The notes beneath the pieces were generated by a model, which was given only the letters and a program-made list of their open reading frames with translations, was not told the origin of the DNA and did not search any database. Positions 1 through 5,857 of a stretch of DNA of 6,357 nucleotides are shown here, in pieces (the stretch's first letter is position 1; each line of letters opens with the position of its first letter). The stretch comes from Marinilabiliales bacterium (lineage in GTDB: Bacteria; Bacteroidota; Bacteroidia; Bacteroidales; F082). The stretch lies in assembly GCA_002869465.1 (NCBI GenBank), contig PKSW01000439.1:1-6357 (forward strand), given 5' to 3'. Made by a program: the position numbers and the translations under genes.

Positions 1-195
1 AAAGAGCTATATTATGATAGTATTGATATAAATAATAAAATGTATTACGATATATTTAGTGATACATTAAAGCATGAAGGAATAATTCCTATAGACCCCA
101 ATCCAGTCAGATGTTATTATTCAACGGAATATGGAGTAATAAAAATTGATTTTTCCGACAGCACCAGCTGGGAACTTGAGCATATTGAGTGGTAA
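1..195 (+). CDS. 3' end of an unrecognised protein gene (partial)
   Basis: An open frame runs from the first base of the window to a TAA at 193-195, giving the last 64 residues of a protein that begins upstream. The residues are rich in Tyr, Asp and Ile, start KELYYDSIDINN and end SWELEHIEW. I see no transmembrane segment, motif or family that I can name. Base composition is very AT-rich, unlike icmF further right. The frame has no internal stop, and its end lies 53 bp before a vestige of the icmF 3' end, so the two would have been convergent neighbours. It could also be a chance open frame in AT-rich DNA, but Bacteroidota-like residue use and the clean end make a real gene tail more likely. 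Confidence 0.5.
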   Translation, partial: KELYYDSIDINNKMYYDIFSDTLKHEGIIPIDPNPVRCYYSTEYGVIKIDFSDSTSWELEHIEW

Positions 196-248
196 TTCCC
201 TTCTCACTCGTCAGCCTGGAAATCTATATCATTATTTTACTATGCCAT

Positions 249-275
249 TTACATATTCCTCCTATACTGCCCACC
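249..275 (-). pseudogene. Vestige of an icmF 3' end (last eight codons plus stop)
   Basis: Read on the minus strand this stretch encodes GGQYRRNM followed by a TAA stop, identical in protein to the C-terminus of the intact icmF gene at 1827-1853. Over 27 bp there are three differences from icmF (GGG for GGA, TAT for TAC, TAA for TAG), all at third codon positions. That pattern indicates descent from a coding copy rather than chance. The similarity stops abruptly where the left REP of the transposase element begins, at about 273-276, and I find no continuation of the mutase gene to the right of the element. It is most likely the stump of a second or earlier icmF copy. Confidence 0.6.
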
Positions 276-307
276 CCCCGCTCCCGCACGAATCTTTCGT
301 GTGGGAA
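273..307 (+). repeat. Left REP hairpin of the RAYT element
   Basis: After the foot ACCCCCCGCT (273-282), bases 283-305 fold into a 10-bp stem with a 3-nt loop TCT: CCCGCACGAA pairs with TTCGTGTGGG, including one G-T wobble (286 with 302). The inverted copy at 911-945 keeps the same fold, foot and wobble. This is the expected substrate of the adjacent RAYT transposase. It lies inside the longer open frame that begins at 146, which argues against that frame being used for translation. Confidence 0.8.
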
Positions 308-358
308 GATGAACCTACAGGATTTCCTTGCCAAAAAGATCTTATATTTGATTCTGCA

Positions 359-910
359 ATGAGTAGGAACTACAAGTTTCATAATCCTGAAGGCATATAT
401 TTTGTTTCATTCGCTGTTGTTGAGTGGATAGATGTTTTTACCAGAAACGAATACAAAGATATTATCCTTAACAGCCTGATGTATTGCCAGAAAGAAAAAG
501 GAATGGAGGTTTTTGCGTGGTGCATCATGACAAACCATATCCATCTAATATATAGAAGTATAAAAAGCGAGAAGCCTGAACAGGTTTTAGGGGATCTCAA
601 ACGATTTACAAGCAAGGCACTGGTTAGAGCTATAAAGGATAATCCTGATGAAAGCAGAAAAGAATGGATGTTGAAAATATTCAAAACGAGTGCAAAGAAG
701 TCCTCAAATGTGAATAACTACCAGTTTTGGAGGCATGATAATAAGCCGATAGAATTATGGAGCAATAAAGTTATGGAGGAGAAATTGGATTACATACATA
801 ATAATCCTGTTAACGAAGGGATCGTTTCTAATCCTGAAGATTATTTATACAGTAGCGCCAGAGATTATAGTGGCTTAAACGGGTTGTTAGATGGCGTTGT
901 TGTTTTATGA
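359..910 (+). CDS. REP-associated tyrosine transposase (RAYT, Y1/IS200-like)
   Basis: A 183-residue single-domain Y1 HUH nuclease. These enzymes nick single-stranded DNA at REP hairpins and form a 5'-phosphotyrosine link. The metal-binding HUH pair is H60 and H62 in the segment AWCIMTNHIHLI, and the likely nucleophile is Y145 in LDYIHNNPV, the signature of the RAYT branch. The C-terminal segment EDYLYSSARDYSG is also typical, so the protein looks complete. I chose the ATG at 359 (MSRNYKFHNPEGIYF) because family members begin there; the frame is open back to 146, but that extension would translate the left REP and resembles nothing. There is no Shine-Dalgarno sequence. A TATATTTG at 343-350 matches the Bacteroidota -7 element, without a well-placed -33 box. 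The gene sits alone between inverted REPs. Confidence 0.88.
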   Translation: MSRNYKFHNPEGIYFVSFAVVEWIDVFTRNEYKDIILNSLMYCQKEKGMEVFAWCIMTNHIHLIYRSIKSEKPEQVLGDLKRFTSKALVRAIKDNPDESRKEWMLKIFKTSAKKSSNVNNYQFWRHDNKPIELWSNKVMEEKLDYIHNNPVNEGIVSNPEDYLYSSARDYSGLNGLLDGVVVL

Positions 911-945
911 TTACCACACGATACAATCGTGCGGCAGCGGGGGGT
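911..945 (-). repeat. Right REP hairpin of the RAYT element (inverted copy)
   Basis: This is the inverted partner of 273-307, starting immediately after the transposase stop codon. Read on the minus strand it has the same foot ACCCCCCGCT and a 23-nt hairpin (913-935) with a 10-bp stem and a 3-nt loop TGT. Of the five differences from the left copy, two form a compensatory A-T to T-A change next to the loop, two convert the basal C-G pair to G-T, and one lies in the loop. It may also act as the end of the transposase transcript, though no U-run follows. Confidence 0.8.
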
Positions 946-1103
946 ATGAAAATTGGAATTAATTATTACATCGCTCTTCTGGATTTGTAATCTCGTAATT
1001 AGATAGTAAAGATTTGAAATTTTTTCTTTTGCTTCCAAATTTTACTCGCCTGCCAAACGTGCAAGAATCTGAAAGAGTAAAGTTCTCTAGCTATTTCCAG
1101 CAA

Positions 1104-1760
1104 CTATTTCAATCGGTATCCTACCGAAAACAGCACCGAAAAATAATTTACACTGACCTGGTTTGAAAAGCCCGTTATACCTTCATAGTCAATTAGTTTA
1201 TTCAGATTGTAGTTGTACATGAACTCCATTCCCAATCTGACCTTGTTTAAGTTGAAATTTAACCCGGCAGTGCCGATCAATCCCCAAAGCATGATATTCA
1301 TCTCATCAATTTCATCAAATTGTTCAAGCAATTTCACGTTTTCCTCGTATGCGATCAGGTAGTTTAACCCAACCCCCAGCCCTAGAAAAGGAGATATCTT
1401 CTTTTCTGTTATAAAATTATATTTCGCAATGGTATTCAGCGTAAAAAAATGAAGTTTTGTTGTCTGCGTTGTATCCCCAAAGATATTGCCCATTTCGTCT
1501 GAATAGTTAACCGTACCTTTACCTCCATTGGTTAAATAACCAATGTTTGAATTGAGGCTGAATCCTTTTTTTTGGAGGTAACCTAACCCTAAAGACGCAT
1601 AAAACCCCACATAATTTTCATTAAAATACGTATCTGTTGATGCTACAGAATTTTCCCATGTCATTTGGGAAAATGTAGGCCCAACTTTAAGATTGACAAT
1701 TTGAGAACTAGCCGCTAAACAGAAAACAGTGAAAAAAAGTAACAATTGATATTTTTTCAT
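1104..1760 (-). CDS. Outer-membrane beta-barrel protein (PorT-like family)
   Basis: A 218-residue secreted protein. It opens with a classical signal peptide (MKKYQLLLFFTVFCLAASSQ, cleavage probably near residue 19-20), followed by alternating hydrophobic and polar residues and Gly/aromatic-rich strands such as VGFYASLGLGYL, ISPFLGLGVGLNYL, VRLGMEFMYNYNL and a final FSVLFSVGYRLK. This is the pattern of the small Bacteroidota outer-membrane barrel domain found in PorT-like proteins (Pfam OMP_b-brl_2 type). Its specific role is unknown; family members are mostly uncharacterised. The start follows from the signal peptide. It lies 66 bp downstream of icmF on the same strand. I could not find a clear terminator or TAnnTTTG promoter in that gap, so read-through from icmF is possible, though nothing links the functions. 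The gene is more AT-rich than icmF. Confidence 0.75.
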   Translation of the reverse strand: MKKYQLLLFFTVFCLAASSQIVNLKVGPTFSQMTWENSVASTDTYFNENYVGFYASLGLGYLQKKGFSLNSNIGYLTNGGKGTVNYSDEMGNIFGDTTQTTKLHFFTLNTIAKYNFITEKKISPFLGLGVGLNYLIAYEENVKLLEQFDEIDEMNIMLWGLIGTAGLNFNLNKVRLGMEFMYNYNLNKLIDYEGITGFSNQVSVNYFSVLFSVGYRLK

Positions 1761-1826
1761 GCTAGGAATTCATATAATATTAAAAATCCAAAAACGCTGA
1801 ATATTATGATTTTACAAACGCAATAA

Positions 1827-4800
1827 CTACATATTCCTCCTGTACTGTCCACCCACCTGGAAAAGAGCTTCTGTAACTTGCCCGATGGAAGCATGTTTGG
1901 AAGCATCCATCAGCGCTTCGAAAATATTTTTGTTGGCAATGGCTGCTTCCTGTAATTTTTTAAGCTGCGCTTCCGCCTCGTATTTCCAGGTGGTATGTAG
2001 TTGCTCCAGCATATGTATCTGGTATTCCTTTTCCTTTTCCGTAGCCCTGATAATTTCCCCTGGAATGATGGTTTTTGAACCTTCACTTCCCAGGAATGTG
2101 TTCACACCAATGATCGGCATCTTACCCGAATGTTTTAAGTGTTCGTAATACAAAGATTCTTCCTGTATCTTGCTCCGCTGGTACATGGTTTCCATGGCTC
2201 CCAGCACACCACCGCGCTCCGTGATGCGGTCAAACTCCATCAAAATGGCTTCTTCCACCAGATCGGTTAATTCTTCTATGATAAAAGAACCCTGTAGCGG
2301 ATTCTGGTTTTTGGCCAGTCCCAACTCGTGGTTGATGATCATCTGTATGGCGATCGCCCTGCGAACAGACGCTTCAGTCGGCGTGGTGATGGCCTCGTCG
2401 AATGCATTTGTATGCAGCGAGTTACAATTGTCATAAATGGCATACAGTGCCTGCAAAGTTGTCCGAATGTCGTTGAAATCAATTTCCTGGGCATGCAACG
2501 AACGGCCGGATGTCTGGATATGGTATTTCAGTTTTTGTGAGCGTTCATCACCGCCATATTTCAGTTTCATGGCTTTGGCCCAGATCAGCCTGGCCACACG
2601 GCCAATCACAGCGTATTCCGGGTCTTCGCCATTGGAAAAGAAGAATGATAAATTAGGTGCATAACTGTTCACATCCATACCCCTCGACCTGTAATATTCC
2701 ACGTAGGTAAAACCATTGGAAAGGGTAAAAGCCAACTGGCTGATCGGGTTGGCACCTGCCTCAGCAATATGATAGCCTGAAATGGAAACGCTGTAAAAGT
2801 TCCGCACATTGTTATTAATGAAGTATTCCTGTATGTCGCCCATTAATTTGAGGGAGAAATCGGTGGAGAAAATGCAGGTATTCTGTGCCTGGTCTTCTTT
2901 TAAAATATCCGCCTGTACGGTTCCCCGAACCACGCTCAGGGTTTTCTTTTTAATCTTCTCATACACATCTTTGGGCAACACCTGGTCGCCGGTAACGCCC
3001 AGCAGGAACAAGCCCAGTCCGTCATTGCCTTTGGGGAGTTTTCCCTGGTAATGGGGCCTTTCGGTTCCTTTCTTTTTATAAATATCCTTGATCTTCTTTT
3101 CTACTTCCTTTTCAAGCCTGTGTTCCTTTATATAAAGTTCACATTGCTGATCGATGGCGGCATTCATAAAATAGCCCACCATAGTGGGAGCTGGCCCATT
3201 GATGGTCATGGATACGGAAGTCTTGGGATCGGCCAGGTTAAAACCGGAATACAGTTTTTTGGCATCATCCAAACAAGCGATGGATACGCCTGAATTTCCG
3301 ATTTTTCCGTAAATATCAGGCCTCCTGTCGGGGTCTTCGCCATATAAAGTGACTGAGTCAAATGCCGTCGAAAGCCTTTTGGCAGGCATACCCTGCGACA
3401 CATAATGGAATCGGCGGTTGGTACGCTCCGGACCGCCTTCACCGGCAAACATGCGGGTCGGATCTTCACCTTCACGTTTGAAAGGAAATACGCCTGCCGC
3501 GAAAGGAAATTCGCCGGGTACATTTTCTTTCAATACCCATTTTAGAATCTCCCCCCAGCTTTCAAATTTCGGCAAACTTACTTTTGGGATTTCAAGGTGC
3601 GACAATGTTTCCACCTTCGTTTCCACATTAAATTCATTGTTCCTTACCTTAAAAGTAAACTTGTCAGCCGCGTATTTTTTCTTTTTCTCGGGCCACGTTT
3701 TTAGCAAGTCCAGGTTGTTCGGGTCCAGTTTACGGACAATTTCTTCATATAATTCTTTCAAACTTTCGGTCGCCTTGTCTTTACCATTTGCTTTCAATTC
3801 GTCAATCGACTGGCTGATGCTGAACAATTTTTGTGCTATTTTACTTTGATCCTCGGCCCATTTATTGTAATCCCTTACCGTTTCAGCAATTTCCGATAGA
3901 TAACGCACACGCTGTGGTGGGATGATATAGATTTTCTCGGGTGTGTTGTTTGTATTTATCTGGTCAGTACTAAATTCGGCATTTGCCTTTTCATTCAGTA
4001 TGTTTAACAGCCTTTCATAAAACTCATTCACCCCGGGATCATTAAATTGGGAAGCAACTGTTCCGAAAACGGGCATTTCATCCACATCATGATCAAACAA
4101 TAAATTATTGCGCTGGTATTGTTTCTTGACATCCCGCAAGGCATCCTGTGCGCCTCTTTTATCAAATTTATTTAAAGAAATGATATCAGCAAAATCGAGC
4201 ATATCGATCTTTTCCAACTGGGTAGCAGCTCCATATTCCGGTGTCATCACATATAAGGAAACATCACTGTGATCGACAATAGCCGTATCCGATTGGCCAA
4301 TACCTGAAGTTTCGAGGATGATCAGATCGAAACCTGCTGCATGCGCTATGATCTCGGCATCTTTCACGTATTTCGAAATGGACAAATTGGATTGACGGGT
4401 AGCCAGTGAGCGCATGTATACCCGTGGATTGTCGATAGCGTTCATGCGGATACGATCGCCAAGTAATGCCCCACCCGATTTTCTTTTGGATGGATCAACT
4501 GAGATAATGGCGATGGTTTTTTTAGGAAAATCAATTAGGAACCTGCGAACGATCTCGTCCACCAGCGATGATTTACCGGCTCCTCCGGTTCCTGTAATTC
4601 CCAGCACAGGTGATTTCTTTGTTTCCGCAATTTCGGCCAGTTCATCAAGGATGCCGCTCACCTCTTTCCTGTTATTTTCGGCTGCAGAAATTAACCGGGC
4701 TATCGCAACTTTGTCTTTTTTAAGTATATCGTCAATTTTAACAGAAACTTTTCTTCCGGTAGGATAATCCGATTGTTTCATCAGGTCGTTGATCATTCCC

Positions 4801-5198
4801 TGAAGTCCCATTTCCATGCCATCATCAGGCGAATAAATCCGTGTTATGCCGAATTTATGCAACTCATCCATCTCATCAGGCAAGATCACACCGCCGCCAC
4901 CACCAAATATTTTAATGTGTCCACAGCCTTTTTCTTCCAGCATTTCGTGCATATACTTGAAAAATTCCATATGACCACCCTGATAGGATGTCAGCGCAAT
5001 GGCCTGCACATCTTCCTGGATCGCTGCATTCACAATTTCATGTACCGACCTGTTGTGGCACAGGTGAATTACCTCTGCCCCATTGGCCTGGATAATCCTT
5101 CGCATTACATTAATCGCCGCATCATGGCCATCAAACAATGACGCTGCCGTTACAATTCGTACATGATTTTTGGGTTTGTAAACCTTTGGAGCCTGCAT
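1827..5198 (-). CDS. icmF: Fused isobutyryl-CoA mutase with G-protein chaperone (IcmF)
   Basis: This 1123-residue enzyme interconverts isobutyryl-CoA and n-butyryl-CoA using adenosylcobalamin, with a built-in GTPase that gates cofactor loading. The B12 domain is at about 10-145, with FDGHDAAIN supplying the lower axial ligand H25, and the Gly-rich GGGGGVI near 99-105. The MeaB-like G domain (about 190-410) has a P-loop GTGGAGKS (203-210), a switch segment ETSGIGQSD (296-304) and NKFD (343-346). After a helical linker, the substrate barrel (about 540-1123) holds SVSMTING, RGTVQADILKED, SISGYH with H810, and QTSGRSLHAQEI. F571 and Q772 stand where methylmalonyl-CoA mutase has Tyr and Arg, which marks isobutyryl rather than methylmalonyl specificity. 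By my recollection of the Cupriavidus enzyme, the spacing between these two residues is about 57 longer here. The ATG at 5198 is preceded by a Bacteroidota promoter at 5225-5252. Confidence 0.95.
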   Translation of the reverse strand: MQAPKVYKPKNHVRIVTAASLFDGHDAAINVMRRIIQANGAEVIHLCHNRSVHEIVNAAIQEDVQAIALTSYQGGHMEFFKYMHEMLEEKGCGHIKIFGGGGGVILPDEMDELHKFGITRIYSPDDGMEMGLQGMINDLMKQSDYPTGRKVSVKIDDILKKDKVAIARLISAAENNRKEVSGILDELAEIAETKKSPVLGITGTGGAGKSSLVDEIVRRFLIDFPKKTIAIISVDPSKRKSGGALLGDRIRMNAIDNPRVYMRSLATRQSNLSISKYVKDAEIIAHAAGFDLIILETSGIGQSDTAIVDHSDVSLYVMTPEYGAATQLEKIDMLDFADIISLNKFDKRGAQDALRDVKKQYQRNNLLFDHDVDEMPVFGTVASQFNDPGVNEFYERLLNILNEKANAEFSTDQINTNNTPEKIYIIPPQRVRYLSEIAETVRDYNKWAEDQSKIAQKLFSISQSIDELKANGKDKATESLKELYEEIVRKLDPNNLDLLKTWPEKKKKYAADKFTFKVRNNEFNVETKVETLSHLEIPKVSLPKFESWGEILKWVLKENVPGEFPFAAGVFPFKREGEDPTRMFAGEGGPERTNRRFHYVSQGMPAKRLSTAFDSVTLYGEDPDRRPDIYGKIGNSGVSIACLDDAKKLYSGFNLADPKTSVSMTINGPAPTMVGYFMNAAIDQQCELYIKEHRLEKEVEKKIKDIYKKKGTERPHYQGKLPKGNDGLGLFLLGVTGDQVLPKDVYEKIKKKTLSVVRGTVQADILKEDQAQNTCIFSTDFSLKLMGDIQEYFINNNVRNFYSVSISGYHIAEAGANPISQLAFTLSNGFTYVEYYRSRGMDVNSYAPNLSFFFSNGEDPEYAVIGRVARLIWAKAMKLKYGGDERSQKLKYHIQTSGRSLHAQEIDFNDIRTTLQALYAIYDNCNSLHTNAFDEAITTPTEASVRRAIAIQMIINHELGLAKNQNPLQGSFIIEELTDLVEEAILMEFDRITERGGVLGAMETMYQRSKIQEESLYYEHLKHSGKMPIIGVNTFLGSEGSKTIIPGEIIRATEKEKEYQIHMLEQLHTTWKYEAEAQLKKLQEAAIANKNIFEALMDASKHASIGQVTEALFQVGGQYRRNM

Positions 5199-5224
5199 AT
5201 GTATCCTGTTATGTTGAGTTCATA

Positions 5225-5252
5225 CAAAGATAAATATTCCTGTAACGTGAAA
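5225..5252 (-). promoter_or_regulatory. Probable icmF promoter (Bacteroidota type)
   Basis: On the minus strand TATCTTTG (5232 down to 5225) matches the Bacteroidota -7 consensus TAnnTTTG exactly. A TTTC at 5252-5249 lies 16 bp upstream as a degenerate -33 box (consensus TTTG). Transcription would start near 5218, giving a leader of about 20 nt before the icmF ATG. A GCATCT sequence on the same strand (5264 down to 5259) lies just upstream of the -33 box and matches part of the repeat found at the divergent regulator promoter. Confidence 0.5.
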
Positions 5253-5308
5253 TCATTTAGATGCAGGATACAATTTTTAAAATCATTGTTATTTTTTAAC
5301 AAAAAAGC

Positions 5309-5340
5309 TTGACATGCATAGCATCTATGTTGTATATTTG
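5309..5340 (+). promoter_or_regulatory. Probable promoter of the MarR-fadN operon
   Basis: TATATTTG at 5333-5340 matches the Bacteroidota -7 consensus exactly, and TTG at 5309-5311 lies 21 bp upstream as the -33 box. The same bases also read as TTGACA, an 18-bp spacer, then TATATT, close to a classical sigma-70 promoter. Transcription would start near 5347, about 28 nt before the ATG at 5375. One copy of an 11-bp direct repeat lies in the spacer and the other spans the predicted start region, which suggests repression by a bound regulator. Confidence 0.6.
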
Positions 5341-5359
5341 TTGTGCACGCATAGCATCT
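5316..5359 (+). repeat. Pair of 11-bp direct repeats, candidate MarR operator
   Basis: GCATAGCATCT occurs perfectly at 5316-5326 and 5349-5359, start to start 33 bp apart, or about three helical turns. Each copy contains a small dyad: GC-ATA-GC in both, extended to ATGC-ATA-GCAT at 5314-5324 in the first. The copies bracket the TATATTTG at 5333-5340. The position next to a MarR gene and over its promoter is typical of an autoregulatory operator. That the MarR protein binds here is inference. Confidence 0.55.
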
Positions 5360-5374
5360 TTCTAATATAAAACT

Positions 5375-5830
5375 ATGAATATTGAAGAAACGGTAGACTT
5401 TCATTTGAGGTCTACTTTGTTCGCAATGAGGCGAATGTACAACTTACTGGCCACCGAAAACGGCATCACACAGGGGATTGGTTATGCACTTATCAATATT
5501 GGTAAGGACGGTATTCCGGCTACTAAAATTGCGCCAATTATGGGAATGACCTCTTCGAGCCTGAGCAGATTGTTAAAAGAAATGGAAACAAATGGTTTGA
5601 TTTACCGCCAGCATGATGACGAAGATAAAAGAGTGGTTCGCATTTTTTTAACCAAAGAAGGATTAAATCTAAGGGAAAAAGTAAAAGAAGTAGTTGTCAA
5701 TTTTAACAGAAGCTTATTTAGGAAAGTAAGTCCCGAAGAAATAAATGGATTTATAAAAGTAAATAATGCGATTAAAGAACTGGTTGTTGCCGAAGTGGAT
5801 GAATTTCAGAATAATACTCACCCAAAATAA
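5375..5830 (+). CDS. MarR-family transcriptional regulator
   Basis: A 151-residue winged helix-turn-helix protein of normal MarR length. The N-terminal helix (about 5-30) and the C-terminal helices (about 100-145) should form the dimer. The reading head is at about 49-76 (ATKIAPIMGMTSSSLSRLLK and following), with recognition helix SSSLSRLLKEME. The wing is DDEDKRVVRIFLT (81-93), with the family's D84/R86 pair ahead of the LT. The ATG at 5375 gives the standard MarR N-terminus; no Shine-Dalgarno sequence is present. The gene is divergent from icmF and 27 bp upstream of fadN, so it is probably cotranscribed with fadN. MarR proteins usually repress and respond to a small ligand. From the neighbours I infer an acyl-CoA or fatty acid, but the ligand cannot be read from sequence. 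Confidence 0.9.
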   Translation: MNIEETVDFHLRSTLFAMRRMYNLLATENGITQGIGYALINIGKDGIPATKIAPIMGMTSSSLSRLLKEMETNGLIYRQHDDEDKRVVRIFLTKEGLNLREKVKEVVVNFNRSLFRKVSPEEINGFIKVNNAIKELVVAEVDEFQNNTHPK

Positions 5831-5857
5831 TTAATATAAATCTTGCAAATAATAGCT

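Larger units (their letters stand above)
273..945 (+). mobile_element. REP/RAYT element: Y1 transposase gene between two inverted REP sequences
   Basis: A single Y1-type transposase gene (359-910) is enclosed by two inverted copies of a 35-nt sequence at 273-307 and 911-945, matching at 30 of 35 positions. Each copy has a conserved foot ACCCCCCGCT followed by a 23-nt hairpin. This is the layout of REP-associated tyrosine transposases, domesticated relatives of IS200/IS605 that act on REP hairpins in single-stranded DNA. There is no second gene such as tnpB, and I see no convincing target duplication, as expected for this family. The right repeat begins at the base after the transposase stop codon, so the element is very compact. 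Its left edge lies against a vestige of the icmF 3' end. Confidence 0.8.

Noticed and set aside
205..248. Extension of the icmF repeat into its 3' flank (ATTTTAC shared with about 1809-1815)
   Set aside because: The match needs gaps and is short and AT-rich, so it cannot be told from chance, unlike the coding part at 249-275.
146..358. N-terminal extension of the transposase frame back to an ATG at 146
   Set aside because: It would translate the end of the upstream gene, the icmF vestige and the left REP in another frame, and the family's normal N-terminus is at 359.
945..1103. Possible terminator between the RAYT element and the barrel gene
   Set aside because: Only 4-bp stems such as AGAG/CTCT are present without a proper U-run, which is too weak to call in AT-rich DNA.
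1761..1826. Separate promoter for the outer-membrane protein gene
   Set aside because: No TAnnTTTG with a suitable -33 box is visible on the minus strand in this gap.
3206..3523. Minus-strand 105-codon frame overlapping icmF
   Set aside because: It is an out-of-frame reading of the conserved mutase domain, with no family features.
1885..5141. Several plus-strand open frames of 70-143 codons opposite icmF
   Set aside because: They lie antisense to a fully conserved coding gene, have no recognisable domains, and arise from codon bias of icmF.
5150..5404. Minus-strand 84-codon frame across the divergent promoter region
   Set aside because: It covers both predicted promoters and the operator repeats and overlaps the starts of icmF and the MarR gene; the translation looks random.
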